A stretch of 64,000 nucleotides of DNA, taken from assembly GCA_003490025.1 (NCBI GenBank), contig DNJC01000060.1:1-64000 (forward strand), read 5' to 3'. Position 1 is the stretch's first letter; the number at the start of each line of letters is the position of its first letter. The DNA comes from Geobacter sp. (GTDB taxonomy: Bacteria; Desulfobacterota; Desulfuromonadia; Geobacterales; Geobacteraceae). The notes below the pieces were generated by a model that saw only the letters and a list, made by a program, of their open reading frames with translations, made no database searches and was not told the DNA's origin. Shown one piece after another: positions 8,313-15,470 of the stretch. The translations under genes and the position numbers were made by a program.

Positions 8313-9512
8313 ATGAGCAAAGTACTGATAATCGGGGCAGGTGGCGTCGGCGGAGTCGTGGCGCACAAGTGCGCCCAGGCCAGCGGCGTGATCACCGCAA
8401 TTACCCTTGCTTCGCGCACCGAGTCGAAATGCCGCGCCATAGCGGACCAGATCGAGTTCCCCGTCGCGACCGCCCAGGTAAACGCCGACAACGTGCCGGA
8501 ACTGGTCGAGCTGATCAAGCGCGAGCAGCCTAAGCTGGTCATCAACGTGGCGCTCCCCTATCAGGACCTGACCATAATGGATGCCTGCCTGGAGACCGGC
8601 GTCGACTACCTCGACACGGCGAACTACGAGCCGCTCGACACGGCGAAGTTCGAATACAGCTGGCAGTGGGCCTACCAGGAACGCTTCAAGGAGAAGGGGC
8701 TCATGGCGCTTCTCGGGAGCGGCTTCGATCCGGGCGTCACCAACGTCTACACCGCGCTTGCCGCCAAGAACTACCTGGACGAGGTGCAGGAGATCGACAT
8801 CATCGACGCCAACGCCGGCAACCACGGCCAGCCGTTCGCGACCAACTTCAACCCGGAGATCAACATCCGCGAGGTCACCGCTCCCTGCCGTCACTGGGAG
8901 AACGGCGACTGGATTGAGACCGCGCCGCTCACCACCAAGCAGAGCTTCGACTTCCCGGACGGCATCGGCCCGATGAACATCTACCGGATGTACCACGAGG
9001 AGATGGAGTCGCTGGTGAAGCACATCCCGACCATCAAGAAGGCGCAGTTCTGGATGACCTTCTCCGACAACTACCTGAAGCACCTCGAGGTGCTGCAGAA
9101 CGTCGGCATGACCCGGATCGACGAGGTGGAGTTCAACGGCCAGAAGATCGTCCCGCTGCAGTTCCTGAAGGCGGTCCTTCCGGATCCCGGCAGCCTCGGT
9201 CCGCTCACCAAGGGGCGCACCTGCATCGGCGTCATCGCCCGCGGCATCAAGGACGGCAAGAGGAAGCAGGTCTACATCTACAACATCTGCGACCACGAGG
9301 CGTGCTACCGCGAGGTGAAGTCGCAGGCCATCAGCTACACCACCGGCGTTCCCGCCGTGGTCGGCGCCGTCATGATGCTGACCAACAAGTGGCGCGGAGA
9401 GGGCGTGTTCAACATGGAGCAGTTCGATCCCGAGCCGTTCCTGGAAAGGCTCGGCACCATGGGCCTCCCCACCGTCGTGGTCGACGGCGGGGATTGGGCG
9501 GAGCTTACGTGA
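8313..9512 (+). CDS. Carboxynorspermidine/carboxyspermidine dehydrogenase
   Basis: Protein of 399 residues in the saccharopine-dehydrogenase-like family. The N-terminal Rossmann motif is VLIIGAGGVGGVVAHKC. It condenses L-aspartate semialdehyde with putrescine or 1,3-diaminopropane and reduces the product with NADPH, giving carboxyspermidine or carboxynorspermidine, the alternative bacterial route to spermidine. Assignment rests on the family signature and on the directly coupled decarboxylase gene. ATG 8313 has AGAGGAGAG upstream. The stop overlaps the GTG of the next gene (GTGA at 9509-9512). Confidence 0.88.
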   Translation: MSKVLIIGAGGVGGVVAHKCAQASGVITAITLASRTESKCRAIADQIEFPVATAQVNADNVPELVELIKREQPKLVINVALPYQDLTIMDACLETGVDYLDTANYEPLDTAKFEYSWQWAYQERFKEKGLMALLGSGFDPGVTNVYTALAAKNYLDEVQEIDIIDANAGNHGQPFATNFNPEINIREVTAPCRHWENGDWIETAPLTTKQSFDFPDGIGPMNIYRMYHEEMESLVKHIPTIKKAQFWMTFSDNYLKHLEVLQNVGMTRIDEVEFNGQKIVPLQFLKAVLPDPGSLGPLTKGRTCIGVIARGIKDGKRKQVYIYNICDHEACYREVKSQAISYTTGVPAVVGAVMMLTNKWRGEGVFNMEQFDPEPFLERLGTMGLPTVVVDGGDWAELT

Positions 9513-10663
9513 CAAAACTGCATGTCGACGAAATGACGCGGCTCGCCCCGTCGCCGGCCTTCGTGGTCGACCTGGGGCGGCTGCGCCACAACCTCGCCAT
9601 ACTGGACCAGGTTCAGCAAAGAAGCGGCGCCAGGATCCTTTTGGCGCTGAAGGCCTTTTCCATGTGGAGCGTCTTCCCGATCATCTCGAAGACGCTGCAC
9701 GGGATCTGCGCCAGCTCCCCATGGGAGGCGCGCCTGGGGCGCGAGGAGTTCGGCGGCGAAGTGCACAGCTTTTCCGCGGCGTTCAAGGAAAGCGACGTGG
9801 CGGAGCTCCTCGCCACCTCGAACCACCTGGTCTTCAACTCCTTCAACCAGCTGGAGCGCTTCCGGCCGCTCTGGGAGAGCCACGCCGGCCGGGTCTCCAT
9901 CGGCCTCAGGGTCAACCCCGGGCACTCCGAGGGGCACACGGAGATCTACGACCCCGCCGCGCCCAAGTCGCGCCTGGGGATCCTCCGCAGCGAGTTCGAG
10001 GGGAAGTCTCTGGCCGGGGTGGAGGGGCTGCACTTCCACACGCTCTGCGAGCAGCTTTTCGAGCCGCTGGAGCGGACTGCGAAGGTCTTCGAGGAGAAGT
10101 TCGGGGAGTTCCTGCCGCGGATGAAATGGCTGAACCTCGGGGGCGGGCACCACATCACCCGGGAAGGGTACGACATCGACGCCCTCGTTGAGCTGGTCCG
10201 CTATTTCAGGGAGAAGTACGACCTGGAGGTCTACCTGGAGCCGGGGGAGGCGATCGCCATCGGCACCGGCATCCTCGTCTCCGAGGTGCTGGACGTGGTG
10301 CGCAACGAGGTGGAGATAGCGGTCCTGGACGTCTCGGCGACCTGCCACATGCCGGACATCCTGGAGATGCCGTACCGCCCGGAGATCCAGTACGGCTTCG
10401 AGCCCGGCGTCAAGGGGCACGACTACCGCCTCGGAGGGCCTTCCTGTCTCGCCGGCGACGTGATCGGCGACTGGTCCTTCGACCATCCCCTGGCAGCAGG
10501 CGAGCGCCTCGCGTTCCTGGACATGTCGCATTACACCATGGTCAAGACCACGACCTTTAACGGCATCCAACTGCCTCATATCTGTACTTTTGAACCGCAG
10601 ACCGGCGAACTGAAAGTCGTGCGCAGCTTCGGCTACGAGGATTTCAAAAACCGTCTGTCCTGA
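9509..10663 (+). CDS. nspC: Carboxynorspermidine/carboxyspermidine decarboxylase
   Basis: PLP-dependent decarboxylase of 384 residues with the alanine racemase-like fold III. The PLP lysine lies in LLALKAFSMWS near residue 42; SSPWEARLG, GLHFHTLCEQ and NLGGGHHIT are typical of NspC, and C-terminal GPSCLAGDV carries the conserved cysteine. It removes CO2 from carboxyspermidine or carboxynorspermidine to yield the triamine. The GTG at 9509 overlaps the previous stop by 4 bp and has GCGGAG upstream; an internal ATG at 9533 has no ribosome site. Length matches the family (about 380). Confidence 0.9.
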   Translation: MTKLHVDEMTRLAPSPAFVVDLGRLRHNLAILDQVQQRSGARILLALKAFSMWSVFPIISKTLHGICASSPWEARLGREEFGGEVHSFSAAFKESDVAELLATSNHLVFNSFNQLERFRPLWESHAGRVSIGLRVNPGHSEGHTEIYDPAAPKSRLGILRSEFEGKSLAGVEGLHFHTLCEQLFEPLERTAKVFEEKFGEFLPRMKWLNLGGGHHITREGYDIDALVELVRYFREKYDLEVYLEPGEAIAIGTGILVSEVLDVVRNEVEIAVLDVSATCHMPDILEMPYRPEIQYGFEPGVKGHDYRLGGPSCLAGDVIGDWSFDHPLAAGERLAFLDMSHYTMVKTTTFNGIQLPHICTFEPQTGELKVVRSFGYEDFKNRLS

Positions 10664-10714
10664 TTTACGTTGCTGTCATTTCCACCTCCACGAAGGACAT
10701 TGGTGAACTGAACT

Positions 10715-12622
10715 ATGGCTAAATGGTCCATTAACGATTCCTCGAAGATCTACAACATCGACAACTGGGGCGCCGAACTCTTCTCGATCAACAAGAAGGG
10801 CAACGTCTGCGTGCATCCGTCCCCCAATTCGAAATACTCGATAGATCTCAAGGTCCTGGTCGACGATCTTATCAAGAGAAAGATCAAGCCCCCGATCCTC
10901 TTGCGCTTCATGAACATCCTGGAGGGGCGCATCGCCTCGATCGCCAGGGTCTTCAAAAACGCCATCCACGACAACAACTACCCGGCGAAGTACCAGACCT
11001 TCTACCCGATCAAGGTGAACCAGCAGCGCCAGGTGGTGGAGGCGATCGCGAACTTCGGCAAGAAGTACAACATCGGCCTCGAGGTCGGCTCCAAGCCGGA
11101 GCTGGTGGCCGCCATATCGATGGTGACCGGGAGCAACCTCCCCATCATCTGCAACGGCTACAAGGACACCGAATTCATCGAGACGGTCCTCTTCGCGACC
11201 CGCGTGGGGTACGACATCACCATCGTGGTCGAGAAGCTGTTCGAACTGGAGAAGATCGTCGAGGTGTCGCAGCGGACCGGGATCGTGCCGAAGCTTGGCA
11301 TCCGCGTCAAACTCTCCTCCAAGGGGATCGGCAAGTGGTCCACCTCCGGCGGCGAGGACGCGAAGTTCGGCCTGCGCATCTCCGAGATCATCGCGGCGAT
11401 CGGAATGCTGAAGGAAAACAACATGCTCGACTGCGTGAAGCTGCTCCATTTCCACGTGGGGAGCCAGATCACGAAGATCGACAAGATCAAGAACGCCCTC
11501 ATCGAGGGGACCCGCATCTACGCCGAGATGAGGAAGCTCGGCGTGAACCTGGAGTTCCTGGACATCGGAGGCGGACTCGGGGTCGACTACGACGGCTCCA
11601 AGTCGAGCTACTTCTCCAGCGTGAACTACTCCCTCGAGGAGTACGCCAACGACGTCATCTACCAGGTGAAGAACATCTGCGACGACGCGGGAGTTCCCTG
11701 CCCGAACATCATCTCCGAGTCGGGGCGCGCAACCGTCGCGCACTATTCGGTGCTGGTGACCGACGTCCTGAACAACAACACCCAGACGCTGATGCCGGAC
11801 TTCGAGCCGATCCTGAGCGACCCGGATAAGCTCTCGCCGACCGTCAAGAAGCTGGTCGACATCTACAAGAGCATCGACAAGCACAGCCTGCGCGAGGACT
11901 ACCACGACACCATCCAGCTGATCCAGGAGTCGGTGAGCCTCTTCAACCTCGGCTACCTGAACATGAACGAGCGGGCCAACGCCGAGTGGATTTGCGGGAG
12001 GATCATCCGGAAGATCAACTCCATCGTCGAGAAGATGAAGCCGATCCCCGACGAGCTGCAGAATTTCCAGCTGAGCCTGAGGCAGACCTACTTCGCCAAC
12101 TTCTCGCTGTTCCAGTCCATCCCGGACTCCTGGGCCATCGACCAGCTCTTCCCGATCGTCCCGATCCAGAGGCTGGACGAGAAGCCGGACGTCCTTACCT
12201 CCATCGCGGACATCACCTGCGATTCGGACGGGGAGATCACCAGCTTCGTCGGAGAGAACGGCAGGACCAAGGCGCTGCCGCTGCACAAGATCAAGGTCGA
12301 CGAGCAGTACTACATCGGTTTCTTCCTGATCGGCGCCTACCAGGAGATCCTGGGGGACATGCACAACCTGTTCGGCGACACCAACGCGGTGCACATCACG
12401 TTCAACAAGAAGACCAACTACAAGATCGACACGGTCATCACCGGGGACGCGACCTGGGAGAGCCTCAAGTACGTGCAGTACGACAGCCAGGAGATCCTGA
12501 AACGGGTCCGCAACAACCTGGAGAAGGACGTTTCGCTGCAGAAGGTATCCATCGAGGAGAGCAGCCATTTCCTGGAACTCCTGGACAGGACGCTGCAGTC
12601 CTACACCTACCTCGGGGAGTGA
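10715..12622 (+). CDS. speA: Biosynthetic arginine decarboxylase
   Basis: PLP-dependent enzyme of 635 residues, the normal size of SpeA. FYPIKVNQQRQVVEAI carries the PLP lysine, GLEVGSKPEL and LHFHVGSQI follow, and FLDIGGGLGVDYDGS is the phosphate-binding region. It converts arginine to agmatine, which other enzymes (not in this window) turn into putrescine, the substrate for the two preceding enzymes. It lies 51 bp after the decarboxylase gene and ends at a strong terminator, so it is probably the last gene of the polyamine operon. AAGGA is present about 20 bp before the ATG, a loose spacing. Confidence 0.93.
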   Translation: MAKWSINDSSKIYNIDNWGAELFSINKKGNVCVHPSPNSKYSIDLKVLVDDLIKRKIKPPILLRFMNILEGRIASIARVFKNAIHDNNYPAKYQTFYPIKVNQQRQVVEAIANFGKKYNIGLEVGSKPELVAAISMVTGSNLPIICNGYKDTEFIETVLFATRVGYDITIVVEKLFELEKIVEVSQRTGIVPKLGIRVKLSSKGIGKWSTSGGEDAKFGLRISEIIAAIGMLKENNMLDCVKLLHFHVGSQITKIDKIKNALIEGTRIYAEMRKLGVNLEFLDIGGGLGVDYDGSKSSYFSSVNYSLEEYANDVIYQVKNICDDAGVPCPNIISESGRATVAHYSVLVTDVLNNNTQTLMPDFEPILSDPDKLSPTVKKLVDIYKSIDKHSLREDYHDTIQLIQESVSLFNLGYLNMNERANAEWICGRIIRKINSIVEKMKPIPDELQNFQLSLRQTYFANFSLFQSIPDSWAIDQLFPIVPIQRLDEKPDVLTSIADITCDSDGEITSFVGENGRTKALPLHKIKVDEQYYIGFFLIGAYQEILGDMHNLFGDTNAVHITFNKKTNYKIDTVITGDATWESLKYVQYDSQEILKRVRNNLEKDVSLQKVSIEESSHFLELLDRTLQSYTYLGE

Positions 12623-12653
12623 TCCGGGAATGGGCATGGCCGCCAATTAATTA

Positions 12654-12683
12654 GGGGAGGCACCTTGGGAGCCTCCCCTTTTT
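12654..12683 (+). terminator. Rho-independent terminator of the polyamine operon
   Basis: Stem GGGGAGGC (12654-12661) with GCCTCCCC (12671-12678), 9-base loop, followed by TTTTT (12679-12683). Confidence 0.9.
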
Positions 12684-12733
12684 GCGAAAAATGTGTAGAA
12701 TCAATTAAAGATATGCGGGGTTATGTCGATATT

Positions 12734-12778
12734 CTTTACAACCACACTGTTGGACTTCTTTACAGAAACGTGGTAAAG
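12734..12778. promoter_or_regulatory. Possible activator site upstream of a sigma-54 promoter
   Basis: CTTTAC occurs at 12734-12739 and 12758-12763, and the inverse GTAAAG at 12773-12778. The last two form an inverted repeat with a 9-bp spacer. They lie 75 to 120 bp upstream of the predicted start of the small gene at 12883. This is weak evidence by itself. Confidence 0.35.
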
Positions 12779-12827
12779 TACATGAACATAAGCTCAGATG
12801 CATAAATATTGTAAGCGGTTACGTCAG

Positions 12828-12843
12828 TGGCATTGAAAGTGCT
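12828..12843 (+). promoter_or_regulatory. Predicted sigma-54 promoter
   Basis: TGGCATTGAAAGTGCT has correctly spaced GG and GC elements; transcription would begin near 12854, about 29 bp before the ATG at 12883. Confidence 0.6.
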
Positions 12844-12882
12844 GCATGTTTTAACACAGGCAGTTTCAGGGAGGAGAACCTC

Positions 12883-13077
12883 ATGCTTATCCAGGTCGGC
12901 TACGAAGACGACAGGTACGATTACGTCAAGGACTTCATGCTTGATGACCTGATCAACAGGGGGGCCATCGCGAAGTTCAAGCGGAGTTCCGGTTGGGTCA
13001 CCCTCGGTGTCGATCCGATCCGTCGCTCGCGCAGAGGCGAATACGAGGGTGTCGAAAGAAGGGCCGCCAACGCCTAG
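12883..13077 (+). CDS. Small conserved hypothetical protein, sigma-54 dependent
   Basis: Predicted protein of 64 residues with no membrane segment. It is rich in charged residues: acidic at the N-terminus (GYEDDRYDYVKD), then KFKRSSGWVTLGVDPIR and a basic C-terminus with RRSRRGEYEGVERR. The YxGxERR ending is a recognisable short motif but I cannot assign a function. AGGGAGGAG stands at the right distance before ATG 12883, and a -24/-12 promoter lies 40 bp upstream, so this is very likely a real gene. It converges with the ferritin-like gene on the other strand (stops 24 bp apart). Confidence 0.7.
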   Translation: MLIQVGYEDDRYDYVKDFMLDDLINRGAIAKFKRSSGWVTLGVDPIRRSRRGEYEGVERRAANA

Positions 13078-13100
13078 TTTGCAGGCGCAGGCCATTTCCG

Positions 13101-13586
13101 TCACGACTCCTCGATGTTTGTGAACTCGTGCCACTTGAGATAGTACTTAGGCCTCCTGATGAAGTCGCAGATGTTTTCTATTATGTTGTAGTGCTTCTTT
13201 TCCTCGTTGGCGATCGTCAAAAAGAGCTGCACCGTCTCCGGGTTTTCCTCCCTCCGCGCCATGTCCTCGTGGAGCCTCACGCTATCCGCCTCTATCTTCA
13301 ATGCCAGCCCGTAGGCGTCCAGCGCGTCCTGCATGCCGGCGACGACGTCTCCTCTCCCCAGCAATTCACTGAAGACGCTCCTGGCGTGCTCCAGTGCCCG
13401 GGAATCCGGCATCTCCGACATGTCCCCTTCCTTTAACCCGCGAAGCGCATCGAAATGCTTCTGCTCGTCCCGGGCGAGTTCGAGGAAAATGGTCCTCAGC
13501 CACGACGCCTGCGCCGAGGCAGCCAGGTTCTCGTAGTACGCCTTCCCCTGCAGTTCGATCTTCATGGCGAAATCGTAGACGTTCAT
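13101..13586 (-). CDS. Ferritin-like (rubrerythrin-type) diiron protein
   Basis: Soluble helical protein of 161 residues with a complete ferritin-like diiron pattern. The first half has IELQGKAYYENLA and DEQKHF (ExxH); the second has IEADSVRLHEDMA and NEEKKHY (ExxH). These supply the glutamates and histidines of a di-iron site, as in rubrerythrin, but no rubredoxin-type cysteine domain is present. Such proteins act in peroxide reduction or iron handling; the precise reaction is not known. ATG 13586 is chosen because AAGGGGGG precedes it; the open frame extends 17 codons further upstream without support. Confidence 0.8.
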   Translation of the reverse strand: MNVYDFAMKIELQGKAYYENLAASAQASWLRTIFLELARDEQKHFDALRGLKEGDMSEMPDSRALEHARSVFSELLGRGDVVAGMQDALDAYGLALKIEADSVRLHEDMARREENPETVQLFLTIANEEKKHYNIIENICDFIRRPKYYLKWHEFTNIEES

Positions 13587-14090
13587 GTTCACCCCCCTTG
13601 ATGGCGTCACGGTCGCATTGAGCGGCGCTTGCCGCAATGCGCCGGCTTGCCGGTCTCCCGTTTTTTATCATTTGAGCATTCTCACGTTGGTGCTGTGCTT
13701 TGTCAAGCAGACTCGGGAGGGAGGCATACGCTGTTTTAAGGGGAGGGGGAGATTTTGACGTTTTATTGTTCCTACGCTCCAGCGTGGGAACACGTTGAAG
13801 GACGCTCCTGCGTCCGGTCTTCTTTACTGGCGGTTTTAGGGATATCGGCCTATAGCTGACGCTGGAGCGTCAGGGCCTTTGCTTTCCCACGCTGGAGCGT
13901 GGAGGAAAACCTTTCGTGATCCTTGCATCTGCAGTGCAATCGGCCCAGTTGCTGTATTTGCATCTGGACAAATAGGACCAAAATGGTATTTTTTATCTGT
14001 CTGATCGCACCGGCTAGAGAGAGATGGGCAAGAGGCCACTCACTGACCTTACAATTTATTTCAACAAATGGCAGAGACGGGAGGATTACG
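13587..14090. other. Intergenic region with GC-rich palindromes
   Basis: The 504-bp gap between the divergent ferritin-like gene and yceI holds three related palindromes (13768-13902). The rest contains presumably the promoters of both genes, but I could not place a -35/-10 or -24/-12 pair with confidence. Confidence 0.5.
13768..13902. repeat. Cluster of REP-like palindromes (CCACGCTGGAGCGTGG type)
   Basis: Three palindromes share the core ACGCTGGAGCGT: GTTCCTACGCTCC/AGCGTGGGAAC at 13768-13791, CTGACGC-TGGA-GCGTCAG at 13856-13873 and CCACGC-TGGA-GCGTGG at 13887-13902. Such elements resemble REP sequences mobilised by RAYT-type transposases. No RAYT gene is seen in this window. Confidence 0.75.
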
Positions 14091-14696
14091 ATGAACAGAG
14101 TGATGTTGCACAAAGTGGCAGGGCTCTTTACGGCAGCTTTTCTCATTATGGCTCCGGCGTTTGCCTTTGCGTCGACCTGGAATATCGATCCGGACCATAG
14201 CAGCGTCGGGTTCAAGGTGCGCCACCTGATGATCTCGAACGTCAAAGGGGTGTTCGGCAAGGTGGCCGGTGTCGTCAACGTCGACGACAAGGACATAACC
14301 AAATCCACCGTGACTGCGACCATAGACACGACCTCCCTTGACACCGGGGTGGCGAAGCGGGACGCGCACCTGAAAAGCCCGGACTTCATCGACGTGGCGA
14401 AATATCCCACCATGACCTTTGTGTCGACCAAGGTCGTGGCCAACGGGAAGAAACTGAACGTGCTGGGGGACCTGACGCTGCATGGCGTGACCCGTCCGGT
14501 GGTTCTCGAGGTGGAGGGACCGAGTGCCGAGGTCAAGGATCCCATGGGCAACCTCAGACGCGGGGCCTCCGCCACCGCGAAGATCAACAGGAAGGATTAC
14601 GGCGTTTCCTGGAACAAGGTACTTGAGGCCGGCGGGGTTGCCGTCGGAGACGAGGTGACGATCAACATCGAGGTGGAGTTGATCAAGGCGAAGTGA
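14091..14696 (+). CDS. YceI-family periplasmic protein
   Basis: Protein of 201 residues with a cleavable signal peptide (residues 1-25, hydrophobic core then AFAFAS) and a YceI lipocalin-like domain over the rest (WNIDPDHSSVGFKVRHLM, VKGVFGKVAG, FIDVAKYPTMTF). YceI proteins bind isoprenoid-type lipids such as polyprenyl compounds in the periplasm; the ligand here is unknown. ATG 14091 is preceded by GGGAGG. A hairpin at 14752-14797 ends the unit. Length fits the family (about 190-200). Confidence 0.9.
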   Translation: MNRVMLHKVAGLFTAAFLIMAPAFAFASTWNIDPDHSSVGFKVRHLMISNVKGVFGKVAGVVNVDDKDITKSTVTATIDTTSLDTGVAKRDAHLKSPDFIDVAKYPTMTFVSTKVVANGKKLNVLGDLTLHGVTRPVVLEVEGPSAEVKDPMGNLRRGASATAKINRKDYGVSWNKVLEAGGVAVGDEVTINIEVELIKAK

Positions 14697-14751
14697 CGGA
14701 AAAGCCTGTGCCAGCGATGACGTAGCACTCTGAAAACAAGACGGATTGGAA

Positions 14752-14797
14752 GAAGGGCCATCACCGCGGCGCCAGTGCCGCCAGGAGATGGCCCTTC
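14752..14797 (+). terminator. Probable terminator hairpin after yceI
   Basis: GAAGGGCCATC (14752-14762) pairs with GATGGCCCTTC (14787-14797) around a 24-base partly self-complementary loop. The T tract is weak, so factor-independent termination is likely but not certain. Confidence 0.55.
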
Positions 14798-14985
14798 CCG
14801 TTTCACGTTGCCGCAGTTGCCGCATATGGCTGCTATACACCGAGACGAGGCTGAAACGTCTTGCTATTCCAAGCGGTTAGCTCGGTGCGGCCGGCTTTGG
14901 CCATGCCTTCCTGGCTAGAGGTGTATGGCAAAAACATACTATGCCCCTCCCTCAACGATTCGGGATGCCCCTGCTTCGTGCGCTC

Positions 14986-15012
14986 AAGCTAACGATTACG
15001 CGGTGTTAGCTT
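14986..15012. promoter_or_regulatory. Inverted repeat, possible activator site
   Basis: AAGCTAAC (14986-14993) and GTTAGCTT (15005-15012) form a perfect 8-bp inverted repeat with an 11-bp spacer, centred about 63 bp upstream of the predicted transcription start near 15062. Confidence 0.5.
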
Positions 15013-15035
15013 GTCGCTCCCGTTGCGGTCGGTTC

Positions 15036-15051
15036 TGGCACGCTTGATGCT
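15036..15051 (+). promoter_or_regulatory. Predicted sigma-54 promoter
   Basis: TGGCACGCTTGATGCT is a near-consensus -24/-12 element (TGGCACG, then TGCT) placed about 48 bp before the ATG at 15099. Confidence 0.75.
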
Positions 15052-15098
15052 CTTCATGAACAGGAAGAAAACCAACCGATTCCTAAAAGGAGGATGTC

Positions 15099-15326
15099 AT
15101 GAGAGCGAGAGCACCTATCACCACCATCATCGCGATGGCCACATCGGCGACGTCGGCTTTTGCCGCAAGCGGTGCACAGGCGGATGAGCCTGGCATCCTC
15201 GTCTGGGCGTTCATGGGTTTTGCGGCAGTGATCGTTGCGGGGCAGCTGATCCCCGCCGCCATGCTCGTCTTTGGTGCGGCGAAGGCCCTGTTTGCCAAGC
15301 CCGAGGCTGCAAACACCAAGGCCTGA
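15099..15326 (+). CDS. Small membrane protein, sigma-54 dependent
   Basis: Protein of 75 residues. The N-terminus resembles a signal peptide or signal anchor (about residues 7-23, ending SAFAAS), and a second hydrophobic segment spans about 33-62 (ILVWAFMGFAAVIVAGQLIPAAMLVFGAA). The short C-terminus is polar. AAAGGAGG sits at the right distance before ATG 15099, a consensus-like -24/-12 promoter lies upstream and a terminator downstream, so this is a complete stand-alone transcription unit. I do not recognise the family. It may be a small inner-membrane or envelope stress protein, but that is a guess. Confidence 0.75.
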   Translation: MRARAPITTIIAMATSATSAFAASGAQADEPGILVWAFMGFAAVIVAGQLIPAAMLVFGAAKALFAKPEAANTKA

Positions 15327-15352
15327 AGATGACGAAGCGATCGCCGCAACGA

Positions 15353-15380
15353 GAAAAGCCGCCCTTTCGAGCGGCTTTTC
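15353..15380 (+). terminator. Rho-independent terminator
   Basis: GAAAAGCCGC (15353-15362) pairs with GCGGCTTTTC (15371-15380) around an 8-base loop; the T run is part of the stem. Confidence 0.8.
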
Positions 15381-15406
15381 CTTTGCCGGCTAGCGACCAT
15401 CTTCGC

Positions 15407-15454
15407 CGGTTTTCACCCATCCCCACCCCGTCCCACCCCTTGAAGGGGAGGGGG
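15407..15454. repeat. Dispersed 48-bp repeat, copy 1
   Basis: From CGGTTTTCACCCA to the end of CCTTGAAGGGGAGGGGG, this 48-bp stretch matches 58157-58204 with only about three differences. It ends in the palindrome CCCCTTGAAGGGG-like core. It lies between convergent genes (15326 and 15471). Confidence 0.85.
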
Positions 15455-15470
15455 CCTGAAACCTCCCGCC

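Larger units (their letters stand above)
14697..15098 (+). other. Intergenic region with terminator, inverted repeat and sigma-54 promoter
   Basis: The 402-bp gap contains the yceI hairpin (14752-14797), an 8-bp inverted repeat AAGCTAAC-N11-GTTAGCTT (14986-15012) and a -24/-12 promoter (15036-15051) for the small gene at 15099. The middle part shows no gene. Confidence 0.6.
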
